A DNA stretch of 64,000 nt from NCBI GenBank assembly GCA_000320605.2, contig KB445798.1, positions 1,302,131-1,366,130 of the forward strand, written 5' to 3'. Under the pieces are notes generated by a model. It made no database searches and was not told the DNA's origin. It worked only from the letters and a program-made list of their open reading frames with translations. Shown in pieces: positions 23,106 to 33,700 of the stretch (positions are counted from its first letter, which is position 1; each line of letters begins with the position of its first letter). The stretch is from Gelatoporia subvermispora B (lineage: Eukaryota > Basidiomycota > Agaricomycetes > Polyporales > Gelatoporiaceae). The translations under genes and the position numbers were made by a program.

Positions 23106-25064
23106 TCACATTTCCATCTCCATCTCCATCCCATCCCACTCCTCCTCAATCTTCTCCTTGACCCCACTCCCACGGAGCGTATCCCCGCGATGCCACACCC
23201 CGCGCGCCGCATACTCGTCCTCGCCGTCCACGTCGACATAGTCGCTCTCCGAGACGGACCCGCTGCGCGAGCGCGACCCCGACCGGAGCGACGAGCGCGG
23301 GAGGGACCACCCGCCCGTGCCCTCCGAGTACGACTGGCCGTGCGCCGAGAACGACGACGCGGAATGCAGCGACTGCGCGAAGGCCGGCGAGCTCCACGTG
23401 TCGGACTGCCCGCCGACGAACGCGTACCCGGGCTCGCGGTGCGCAGTCATCGGCACGTCTACGGGCGCGCTGCGCGTGTCCAGGCTCGCAGTAACAACGG
23501 GGGGCCCTGTTGGCACGCCCAAGAGGCCCGGGCGGAAATGGGTGATGCCGCCTGTCCCAGGCACGGCGTAGTCGTGCATACGCGGGCCGGCGGAGGGCGA
23601 GCGCGTAGATGACTTGGATTTGGACGCGAGCGTGGAGAACGAGGGGACGGAACTGGACGTCGGGTGCGGCGCAGGCGGGTCGAGGCTGAAGGACGAGAGC
23701 CCCGCCTCGAAGCTCGGGGTGCCGGTATCGCCACCGATACGATTCGCCGTGTCGGGTGGTGGGAGGAGGCCGCCAGATAAATACGACGGCCACAGAGAGC
23801 GATCTTCCGGTAAAGACGTCCCGCCCGTTGCGGACGGCGCCAAGTGTGATAGGATCGCGGCTGCCTGCGAAGGTGTAAATAGAATCCCGCGTTCGCATGC
23901 CCTTCCCTGGCTCACCTCGAGTAGTTGTACCTGTTGATGCTTACTAAGCAAGAACTTGGATGCTTCGCGCCAGTGCGGAGAATGTTCCCAGCGATGCTTG
24001 ATCAGGCAAGACGGGTGGCGGTATACCTGTACGTGGCAGGCGGTTAGCACAGCGCTTGTATATATGCATCCGGGCGGACGAGGAGAACAATGCTTCACGA
24101 GAACCAGGGCACCATGCCTATCATCGGGACTGTTCCCATCGACGATGGGGATCTGCTAACATTGCAGCGCTTTGCGGGGGCAATCAGACATAATTGCAGT
24201 CGCACAATTTCGATATTGGCGCCCAACGCATTGTAGGCATCCCTCCTGTCAAATCGCTCTACAGCCCAGGAACGAGAGGTGGGGCACCGACCTTGGAGCA
24301 GCTCTCGCACTTGAATATCGTGCTTCTCTTCTTCCCGTTCCCGCTCCTGGAGCTCACGCTGATGCCCGCGCCGTTGATCTCCGTCTTGGGCTGCTGCTGC
24401 GCGGGCGGGGGCGCGCCGGGGAATGCGTCCGCGAGGTCGAGCTCCTCGTCGCGCGCCTCGACTTTCGCCGGTGCAGGCGTGTGTGCGTGTGCGTGTGCGC
24501 TGCAGGCGGGGCCGGGGGCTGCGCCGTGGATGACGCCCGCGGCGGACGTGAAGGACACGGCGGTGAGCGACGGCGCGGCGCCCTGCGGGGGCGGCGAGCC
24601 GGACAGCGAGAGCTGCGCGAGCGAGTTGAGCGCGGCCGCGGCGGTCTGTATCGTCACCGGCCTAGCGCACGCACCGTCGGGGTCAGTCATCGCAGAAGCG
24701 TAGTCAGTGGGACGCACGAGGGGCGGCTCGCGGCCTCGCGCGCGTCGCTGAGGCGGCGCCGCGCCTGGCTCGAGCTCGACATCCTGCGGTGCTTCAGCGC
24801 GCTGTGCGGCTTGCCCGCCGGTGCGACGGCTCCGCTGCGCAGGCTGGCGGGGCCGGTGTAGCTCGCCGGCGCGGGTGCGGGTGCGGGGGCGTCCGGGTCA
24901 ATGGGGATGGGCTGCGCGCTCGCGGCGGCGATGGACAGCGAGAGGAGGCTGTGGATGCCCGCGTCGGCCTGTGGGGTGCGGGGCGGGCTGAACGGGCGCA
25001 CTCCTTGGATCCGTGCAAGGGGGGGGGGACGACGCACCGTGCTCGCCGCTGCCTCGTCGCTCAT
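23106..25064 (-). CDS. C2H2 zinc-finger protein, probable transcription factor
   Basis: Four exons predict 528 aa: 25064-24718, 24661-24292, 24026-23916 and 23864-23106. A single finger is formed across the second intron: FKCESCSK in exon 2 joins VYRHPSCLIKHRWEH in exon 3, giving C-x2-C-x12-H-x3-H near residues 230-255. The following block WREASKFLLSKHQQVQLLEAAAILSHLAP is a hallmark I recognise from a conserved basidiomycete family. The rest is low-complexity Pro/Ala/Ser-rich sequence, with SLPEDRSLWPSYLSGG and an acidic SESDYVDVDGEDEY stretch near the C-terminus. A nuclear DNA-binding role is inferred from the finger; targets are unknown. The second intron is unusually long (265 bp against 50-60 bp elsewhere). 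A run of ten G near 25019 lies within the Pro codons of exon 1. A decayed duplicate lies at 14840-15870. Confidence 0.85.
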
Positions 25065-26278
25065 GCTGTGTGCTCTTCTGCTGGGGGTGCGGGTGCGAGG
25101 AGGGAGGGGGTAGGGGGTGCGTGCGCTGGTGCGTGCTCAGGCGGAGAAGTGCGCTGCGTCGGGGGTGCGCTGCATGCTGGGAGGAGGGAAGGCGGACGCT
25201 GCCCCCCAACCGAGGCATTCTTGTCTTTCGAAGTCCGCCGAAATTTATGGTTGGCACTCCGGCGCTGCGCTCCCAGGTCACATTATTCCGCCTACTCTGC
25301 ACGCCCCATCGCACTACATCTATGCGCTCCAGACTAGAATCCTCCCACACGCCGCAGACGAACGCACCCCGTATGAATTGAAGAATCCAGCACTGCAGCC
25401 ACACTGCCACGAAATATCTCGCCAGCCGACCGCTTATGTCAGCTCATATCACGTAGCCGAGGACCGGGCCTCGATCGCCTTTATCATCTGCGGAGGGCGC
25501 ACAAGGCAACGCTCGCCCTCCCAAGTCTCCCCGAGACACACGCACCCGCAACATCCCAAGCTCTCGTTTGTCCTCGTCTAAAAGGCCGCGAACCCTCGCA
25601 TCATCGACCACATCGCTTCCTGTGTAACTCTACTTCCCATTCGCCGTAATTTGGCGCAACCAGGCCCGTTCCTATCTGGCTATGAATACTCTCCAATCGC
25701 CAAAACTGTCCAACGTGCTGCACCCTGATGAACATCAATTTGGCCAGTCTCCACGCAATTCGGGGTCGACGGACGTGTGTCCGCAGTCTCATGGCGCCAT
25801 CCGTGGGGTCCACAGGTACAAGTGCCAGACGGGCACAACAGTGATCTGCGCACGTGTCGTGCCGCATGTTCACTAAGTAGGATAGGGGCCCACGTTTGCG
25901 CCCTCGAGGATGATGGGTACATGCTGTTTAGCTGTAGAACCCGAAATGAAATACGCTCCCCATCACATGCTTATTCTCCTAATTCACCAGTTCGCGTGCC
26001 CCGAATTCATTTCGCAAAACAGCCGCAACGCCCATAATCAGCACATACGCACGGCGTTTACCAGCGCATAAGGGCACTCGTCAAGAGAACGAGCGCACAA
26101 GGGCACCCATCGAGAGAGCGAGCGCAACAGCGCAACATGTCCATTACCTCAACGAATGGAGTCCGCAAATAGGTATAAAGGTATAGGTACATTAGGTATC
26201 TACTTCTAATTAGGTATCAACACCCCCACGAGAACGTCCGAGTCCATGTTATTCTACCCAACCAAACCCAAACACACA
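25065..26278. other. Intergenic region between the C2H2 gene and the P450 gene
   Basis: This holds the upstream region of the C2H2 gene on the left and the 3' region of the P450 on the right. No gene is supported. Short imperfect repeats occur near 26080-26130 ('agggcac...gagcgagcgca') and 26170-26215 (several 'aggtat' units). Confidence 0.5.
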
Positions 26279-28589
26279 CTAAGCAGCCTCGGATGCTTGC
26301 CGCACGTTCCGGAGTGCCTGCTCCGAGCGGGGGCGAAGGTCGACCTTGAACGTATCCGGCGTCCTGTGAGGAGCGAACGAGCGAGTAAATCAGCACAGGA
26401 AAGCACCGACGCTTCCTCAAAGGCTCACCTGAAGACAGAGTTGTTGAACGCGACCACGGGCTCAATGACGTTCCCGTGCGCGTCCTTCGCCTTGCCGATA
26501 TCGAACGCCGAGAGCATCGACGCCATCACGATCCACAGGGACTGCTCGATCAGGTGCGAGCCAGGGCACCGTCTACCCGCGGAGATACCTCAGCGCCGCA
26601 TTCATCACCACGCATAGGAAGGCACTTACCTCCGCCCAAAGCCAAAGACGTAGTTACGAGGGTCCCGTCTCTTCGTCGTCAGCTCGTCGGCGGGCTCCAT
26701 ATAGCGCTCCGGCCGGAAAGCGTTCGCGTCAGGGAAAAGCGCCTCGTCGTGCAGCATGTTCCTGGCGGCCCATGTCAGCACGAAATTGTCTCACTATATT
26801 ATGATCGGGGCTCACCAGACGTTTGCAAAGACCTGTCATCCCGCAAATGCAGATAGCCTTCGTCAGCAACGCACCATGGCAATAATTCGGTAGCGCACGC
26901 ACCAGCGATCCCTTGGGAATATACATTCCCTTGTACGTGTCGTCCTCCATTAGCCGATGCGGCAGACCTGTGCGGCGCAAACAAGCTCAGCACCAGTCAG
27001 ATCCGACGTACGCGACCAGAAGCTTACTGAGAGGCACAGGCACGCCCCAGCGAAGGCACTCGCTCATGACACACTCCAGGTACGGCAGCGACGGGCGGTC
27101 GCTGAAAGTGGGGAGGCGCTCCGAGCCGACAACGGTGTCAATCTCGTGCTGCACCTTTTCGAGCACCTCGGGATGAAGTAACATCGCGAGCAAAAAGTGC
27201 GACACGGTGGTGATGGTCTACGCGCGCGTTAAGTCTCCACTTGAAATTCGATCTACAATTTCAGCACTTACTGTATCGATGCTGGCTGGATAGGCCGAGG
27301 CGGCGTGTCAGCAGGGGTCTCGAATGGACCCAGAAAGCAAACGCCTTACCGGAATACATCGAGTTGGCCGTCCAGCGGATGTCAAAGTCCATTTGCGCTT
27401 CGAGGGCTTTGTCTCCGCGCTCCTGCACGTCCTCGAGAAGCATCGTCACGAAACACGGGGTTGCGACGCCCCGGCGCTGCAACGACATGAGGCGCGTATA
27501 CCCTCGGAAACCGGGATATCCTCACCAGCTGCTCCTTCACGAGCAAGTACGGCTCGTCCACGAATTCCTCCATCTTGGCCTTCCATTCCTTCGCCCTCCG
27601 GAGGAACCCTGCGCCGGGTGCCCACTGCGGCAGACGCTTGACTGGAAGGGCACGTCAGCGTGTGTGCGAACGACTCGTGGTGGCAACCGACGCACGGATT
27701 GGGAAAATGTCGACGGGCCAGATGCCGCCGCCGGACGCGATGCGGTTCGAGAGGATGTCGACGCAGTCGTCCGCGAGCGCGAGGAACTTGTCGTCCTTGG
27801 ATGTGACGCGGTAGCCATAGATGGTCAGAAGCGTCAGCCCGCCGGCATATCTGCGTGTCACCGGGAGAAGACCACACACAGAAGACACGTGAAATGTGAA
27901 GAGTGAGTGCCAAAGCTCCTTCTCCAAATGGAAGCGCGACGCACCGGCGCAGGTTGCCAACGTAGTCTTCGGGTTCTTGCACAACCCGCTTCAGAAGCTC
28001 GTGCGTCTCGATCACGAGCAGCGGCTTGTACGTCTGGATGCTGTGAGCGCCCAGCGCCTGCGTCATCAGCCGACGCTGCCGCCGCGACTGGTCGCCGTAG
28101 CGTGTGAACGCAACCTGCGCGTGTTCCTCAGCTGCGCCCACCATTTGCGCAAAGCCGCGAGACTCAACTCACCATGTTCTCGCACCCGCAGCTTGCAGGG
28201 GATCAGCCAAAGTCGCGCACGGACTTTCGAGATGTCACTCACAGCTCGCCGGCCATCACGAGCGACGGCTTGTCAGAGTAGATCGAGCCCTTCTTCTCCA
28301 GCAGGTCCGTCGCCGCCTCGATGCTGTTCAGGAACACGAGGCCCTGCCCAAAGACGTGCAGATACACCGTGTCGCCGTACTCTCGCGCCCACTGCGAGGC
28401 GCGCAGCCACAGTTCGTGCGCGGTGAGATCAGTGATGTTCCCGACGCCCCACAGCGGCTTCGGCCCTGGCGGCATCCCCGACTTCTTCGCCTTGCTCAGC
28501 TGAGCCCAGACGAAGAGCGCGGCGAACAGACCGAATCCCCACAGGAAGGTGCCCATAGCGATAGATAGATAGCGAATGAGATGTAACAA
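26279..28589 (-). CDS. Cytochrome P450 monooxygenase (OrdA/CYP64-like class of Agaricomycetes)
   Basis: About a dozen short exons code for a membrane-anchored P450 that would use molecular oxygen and a P450 reductase at the ER. The N-terminus has a hydrophobic anchor (FLWGFGLFAALFVW) followed by the MPPGPKPLWG hinge. An I-helix block reads ASIDTTITT, in which the usual acidic/Thr pair is kept but the first Ala-Gly is altered. The K-helix ExxR is SECLRW, the PERF-type block is FRPERYM, and the haem ligand motif is FGFGRRRCPG. The stop is TAG at 26279. The ATG at 28589 was chosen because it opens the frame; a second ATG 33 bases further in (28556) is equally possible. A 19-nt microexon lies at 28173-28191. 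The substrate is unknown; relatives are usually annotated as O-methylsterigmatocystin-oxidoreductase-like without proof. Confidence 0.85.
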
Positions 28590-29787
28590 ATAGCGGGAGA
28601 GGGAACGAACGAGAGACGGGGCGTGCGCCAGCAGCCGGTTCAGAGCAGTAAATAGGATGCGCGTGCGGCCAGTGCGAGAGGGGCCAGCGTCGCGAGCAGA
28701 GTCGAGTTGCGGGATCAGGATCCTCGCGGCACGGTCAGAGGGGAGAGGAGGGTTGTGTGTTTAAATAAGCTCTGTGGGTGCGACCGGGCGATGGGCTCGC
28801 GAGATGATCAGAAGTTCTTCGCAGACGGATAGGCTGGCGTTGGCGTTGGCGTCTTGCGCTTAGAGAGGGGCTAGCTTTATATCTCGAGTGATGCGCGGCT
28901 GCCGGGCGCGGGCCCGCACTCTAGATCTATTTGGGCGCATGGGTCCAGCGCAGCGGGGACGTTTTGTACGTCTTCGTCTGTGCGGAAATTGCGAATGCGA
29001 TGCGCGGAGACCACAGCGGAGGCGCCCGGAACGGCATGCACGGCGGCACGCACCACCCCGCAGAAGACGAGCGGGCGTGGCAGATGCTGGCAGATGTTCT
29101 GCAATCGGCGTGCAGAGGACAAGGTCATCGACAGGACAGGAAGTTTTCTGGAAGCCTGCGAAGCCCGCGCGCAACGCGTGCAGCGGACGTCCACCCCGCG
29201 ACGCGTTCCCACCCGCGTCACATCTCTGCACGCTTCCCTATCCGTCCGGTCGTTGCTCACCCAGCCCACTCTCTTCCTCGGCACAACGCCCGCTAGCATA
29301 GCATCCGACTCGTTGCAAGCCCGCTTTGGGTGCAGCGTCCAGCGCAGGCACGCACGCTGCACAGGCAGGAGCGCAGAGGATCGGCGGCCCCCAACGACGC
29401 GACGCGACCCAGGAACACGCCCTGCTCATCTTACGGCAATATTGCGCACGGCCCCGCGGAGACCTACGAAAACTGTCGGGAAAGCGTTGAGACGGCGTGA
29501 CATCTTCCCGCGTCGAAGCTGCTGCCTACAGTGGGGCATCATCCCCGTTACGACGTAGGCGGCGAAGACACCGAAACGGGACTGGGGCAAATCCCGCCCA
29601 CGTCCCGCCTTCTCAGCGATCGAGCTGCATTCATTTGCATACAGCGATGACGAGCAGGGGACTGGGCAGCGCTTCGTTCGAATACATGCTGAGCTGGTTC
29701 AATTGGGCACACGGGTCGATGACGACAGTCTTTACTGGATGACGCGCAGTCCTGGCATTCATCGGCAGACTATTTGCGCGTTATCAG
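28590..29787. other. Upstream region of the P450 gene
   Basis: Probable promoter of the minus-strand P450, with a TATA-like TATTTAAA (minus strand) near 28756-28763. The GC-rich part up to 29600 has overlapping frames on both strands but no recognisable motif, so I call no gene there. Confidence 0.45.
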
Positions 29788-30470
29788 TACTATCATTGGA
29801 CCCTCAATGCAAAACGGACCACCAATGCAAATCAAGCGTAGAGCACTCATTTCTGCACGGATTTACTCAATTCGTGTTTCGTCTGGTTTGCGTACATGAT
29901 ATCTATATGTGCGAGAGGTTACTACAATGATATACATACAGCTGCGAGTGCAGTGCGAGCTTTATTCTCGTGCAAGTTTCCAAAATTGGCAAAATTGAAC
30001 ATGTTTACACCAGAGCCGGTCCGATCTCCATAAACTTGGCCCCTTCGTACCTTTGTGGTCTTTCATGTAAAACATCCTCTTCCCTCTGCTACATGCGCTA
30101 CATGCGTACAGTGAACCGTTGACGTTCGAGAGAAGTATTTTGTCTTGATCGTGACAAACGCCAGCCACCTTGCTCCATAAGGAAATCACGCATTGAAGCT
30201 CCGTCTCTGCTGTGATATGCCGACGGCCAACTCCGTCGGCAGGCAGTGACATACCGTGACGAAATCTTGCATTACTCCCGCAAAACCGACTCCCTCGCGC
30301 GGAATGTTTCTAGAAGACTCAGTTCTTCGTATTTCTGCATGATTGCTAGTTGAGTTGAAAGAGGGGACACAGAACTATAGATTGGCACAATTCAAATAGC
30401 TCTATCCCTGCTGGATGGTGGACTTTACGTCGTTTTGTCCAAATTTTGCATTGAGGGTCCAATGATAGTA
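29788..30470. mobile_element. 679-bp miniature inverted-repeat element, Tc1/mariner-type ends
   Basis: Perfect 25-bp terminal inverted repeats lie at 29790-29814 and 30444-30468. The outer bases read CTATCATTGGAC on each strand. They are bounded by TA on both sides (29788-29789 and 30469-30470), the target duplication expected for Tc1/mariner-like elements. The inside holds only a 96-codon minus-strand frame (29962-30252) with several Cys residues and no transposase motif, so the element is probably non-autonomous. The identical ends point to fairly recent activity. Confidence 0.85.
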
Positions 30471-30590
30471 GAGGTAGATTGGTGGCAGAGGTACACAACG
30501 CCCGGCCATACAGGCGTGAGCTTCGCGATCTTAAGTGTACATGCTCTTACATCGCCATACAATTACACAGAGGAATGCACCCTCCTGCAT

Positions 30591-31256
30591 CTACAGGTGC
30601 TTCTCGGAGATCTCGACGGAATCTTCGTCCGCGACGCTCTCCTTGAACCAGCGTTCCTCTTCGGTGATGGGCACGTCGTTGCCGCTCATCTGGCGCTTGC
30701 GCATGAGGCCGTCCTCAGCAAACGTCCAGTCCTACAACACAGCATCAGTTATGCTACATGTCGAGGTGTCATGATGAGAGCCAATGAGACTCACCTCCAG
30801 GCCGTAGCACCGGTACCACTGCTTCGCCCCATCGGGCTTCGTCTCGAAGAACTCGTAAAAGAACTGCGCGAGCACGATCCGTCAGCACCCCGCGGCGCAG
30901 CGACGTCGGCGAGAAGACACTGGCGCGTCGCGACCAGAGCACGCACCTGCACTGCGATCCTGTCGTCCGTGAATGCGAACAGCTCCTTGCGGAGCCTGTA
31001 CCCGTTCTCCTTCTCCCACTTCTGCGTCAGGAACCGCACGACCTCCTCGCGCCCGCGCAAGAATCGGTCGCGGTTCCGCCAGATCGTGTCCGGCTGCACA
31101 GCCGTGAGCGACGGCCCGCCACGAATTCGGATACCGGGCACGCACGGTGTATGCAAGAGAGACCTTGTGCGCGTCGCGCGTGTTCCAGAGGCGCTGCGCG
31201 GCCTTGACCTTCTGCAGCGCCGTCTCGCGCGTGAATGGGGGCGCGATGCCAGACAT
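30591..31256 (-). CDS. SnoaL-like / DUF1348 protein (NTF2-like fold)
   Basis: Four exons (31256-31146, 31093-30947, 30863-30795 and 30731-30591) predict 155 aa, the usual length for this family. Recognised blocks run in order: an N-terminal [23 protein letters not shown], then a [24 protein letters not shown] segment spanning the first intron, then [18 protein letters not shown], and finally [16 protein letters not shown] with SGNDVPI. Most fungal and bacterial members are uncharacterised small cone-shaped barrel proteins, so no reaction can be given. The ATG at 31256 (MSGIAPPF) fits the usual start. Introns are 49-83 bp with standard ends. The gene lies between a small transposon remnant and a GC-rich region. 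Confidence 0.85.
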
Positions 31257-32149
31257 CCGAGCCGTCGTGTTCTGGGTTATCGATATCGGAGTAGCACCTG
31301 AACGAAGAGGGGCCCGACAACCTCTCCTGCGCCGACCCGTCTTTATACCCCCTCCGCCGCACGCCCGCACACCGCCGGTCCAGGATCCGCGCCAGGGCGC
31401 GTTTCACGACACGTCCCAGTCACTGAGTCAGGCGCGCTATCGCCACGATCCATTGGCCATTATCCTCTCCTCCCGCCCCTTAGGCAGATGCTGATGCACG
31501 CGCGGGCGGATGACCGAGCTGGTGGCTGGGCGTGCGTGCTGGCTGCTGATCCGTGAGTCAGAGCGGGGAGGCGCACGTGCGGGGGAGCGCTTAGGGCGGG
31601 GTGCGCTTTGCGTTGACTTTGCTTTTGCTCCTCCGAGGATGGCGCGGCTGACTGTGCGCTCGGAGCCTAGCTCCCAGGCCGCTTTCAGGTGATGCATCGA
31701 TGGCTGGCTGGCTGCCGCTGCTGCTTGGGTCCGAGAACGGCGCGGCTGACTGTGCGCGCCTGGCTTCCAGGCTGCTTTCAGCTGAATCGATGATGACTGG
31801 CTGACACTGGGTCGCTTCGGCTTGCTCAGTTCAATGCGGGATCATGGAAGCACTTACTGTATTGCTGAATACGCTCTTCTGGAATGCTTTGCGACTTCGC
31901 TGCGGACTTCATGAACCGGGCGACTTTGAGTGCCGAAAGTCACGGACATACCCCCGGATGCCTCATCTACGCTTCAGCGACGGTCTTTGCGCTAGTCTCG
32001 ATACTCTCACAGCCGCCGGCCAGACTTGCTCGGCCGAAGCTCGCAACAGCTGTTCCATGCACTTCATGGAGCGGGAATGAATGTGCGTATGCGCAGCATG
32101 GACCGACTCGGGGCGGCGCCGCGGGCTCCCCAAAACTTTCGAGCTCGTC
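31257..32149. other. Intergenic region with a 98-bp tandem duplication
   Basis: Two imperfect direct copies begin with ggcgcggctgactgtgcgc at 31641 and 31739 (period 98). Both end in a 'gctttcag..tga..atcgatg..tggctgg' segment. No gene is supported elsewhere. Confidence 0.55.
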
Positions 32150-33700
32150 CGGAGCGCGCCTGGAGGATCTCTGAAGAATTTGGGACTGTCAAGCTGGACG
32201 GTGCGATTAACAATGGCCGGACGCTGTGGGCAACGACATCTCTCCGTTTGTGCTCTCGGATTTTATGCCATCGACTACGTCGTCTGCGCTTTATCACCAC
32301 CGTCCCGCAAGCGCGCGCTGCTCGTCCGTCAGAGTCGTTCGGCCGACCTTCTCGCAGCACCCTGTCGCACGTCTCGTCGGAGGCGGACCTGTACGCCGCA
32401 CAAGCAAGCGATGCCAAAGTCCCTCGTACTACACATCCTCGAATGTGCAGTACACGAGTGGGGAATACGTCATCGGACCATGGCGACCCCAGCGTCCTGG
32501 CGACGTGTTCTACCTCGGACGCACGTGTTCCTGCTATGCTCCCGGATCCCAGCAGCGTCTGCGCTGCCTCACTCCCGCCCCACAAGCGCGCGCTGCTCGT
32601 CCGTTAGACTCGTTCGGCCGATCTCCGTGCAGCACCCGCCCCACCACTACTTGTCTTGTCGGAGGCGGACCTCTGCACCGCATGCGCAAGCGATGCCAGG
32701 GTTCTTCCCACTACGCATCCTCGGAAGTGCAGTGGGCACTCATGGGGCACGCACCATCGGACGCGGCTACCCCAGCACCCTGGCGACGTACTCCGCCTGG
32801 AGCGCGCGTGTCCCTATTATGCTCCCGGATTCCAACATTGTCTGCACTTTCCCGCCGCCGCCCCGCAAGCGCGCGCTGCTCGTCCGTTAGACTCGCTCGG
32901 CCGATCTCCTTGCAGCATTCGTTCCACTACTGCTCGTCTCATCGTAGGTAGACCTCTGCACCGCATGCGCAAGCGATGCCAGGGTTCTTCCCACTACGCA
33001 TCCTCGGAAGTGCAGTGGGCACTCATGGGGCACGCACCATCGGACGCGGCTGCCCCAGCATCCTGGCGACGTACTCCGCCTCGGACGCGCGTGTCTCTGT
33101 TGTGCTCCCGGATTCCAACATTGTCTGCACTTTCCCGCCGCCGCCCCGCAAGCGCGCGCTGCTCGTCCGTTAGACTCGTTCGGCCGACCTTCTCGCAGCA
33201 CCCGCCCCACTACTGCTCGTCTCGTCGGAGGTGGACCTCTGCACCGCATGAGCAAGCGATGCCAAGGTTCTTCCCACTACGCATCCTCGGAAGTGCAGTG
33301 GGACACCTGTGGGGCACGCACCATCGGACGCAGCTGCCCCAACGTCCTGGCGACGTACTCTGCCTCGGACGGGTACATCCCTATTATGCTCTCTCATTCT
33401 AGTATGTGCTTTCTCAGTTCCGCCTCAAAAGCGCGCACTGCTCGCCCGTCAGACTCGTTCGGCCGACCTCCTGCATCTGCCCCAGTATTGTTTGTCTCAT
33501 CGTAGGCAGACCTCTGCACCGCATGAGCAAGCGATGACAAGGTCCTTCCCACTACGCATCCTCGGAAGTGCAGTGGGACAGTAGTGGGGAACGGCTCACC
33601 AGATATGGCGACCCAGCATTCCTAGCGACGCCCCCGCGGACGCGCGCTCCGCCTCGACGCTCCTGTCTCCCGCCTCCTGTCGCGTTCCATCTGGCGCGCG
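32150..33700. repeat. Satellite-like tandem array, ~280-bp unit, about 5.5 copies
   Basis: An anchor of the form gcgcgcgctgctcgtccgt recurs at 32311, 32586, 32869, 33152 and 33431, giving unit lengths of 275, 283, 283 and 279. Each unit also contains 'gcatgcgcaagcgatgccagg', 'ccctactacgcatcctcg'-like and 'accatcggacg' blocks. Units in the middle are nearly identical, while the first and last are more diverged, as expected for unequal crossing-over. Because 275 and 283 are not multiples of three, the long plus-strand frames through the array change frame from unit to unit and are unlikely to be a gene. Confidence 0.85.

Larger units (their letters stand above)
7200..25100. repeat. Tandem segmental duplication, two units of about 9 kb
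   Basis: Unit 1 is about 7.2-15.85 kb and unit 2 about 15.95-25.1 kb. In the same order and orientation, each has a 3' flank, an NLR gene on the minus strand, a spacer, and a C2H2 zinc-finger gene or remnant. The NLR genes share all five intron positions and both last introns are 59 bp. Non-coding sequence upstream of both NLRs is also alike, for example the block ending in 'gatagccgggaatacgt' near 14800 and 23015. Divergence is large enough that the duplication is not recent. The exact ends are uncertain because they were judged by eye. Confidence 0.75.

Noticed and set aside
24172..24861. A 229-codon plus-strand frame
   Set aside because: It is antisense to the GC-rich first exons of the C2H2 gene, whose minus-strand model splices cleanly and carries the finger.
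30435..31301. A 288-codon plus-strand frame
   Set aside because: It is antisense to the four-exon DUF1348 gene, which matches its family over its full length.
32226..33402. Plus-strand frames of about 240-250 codons across the tandem array
   Set aside because: Unit lengths of 275 and 283 are not multiples of three, so each unit is read in another frame and no constant protein repeat results.
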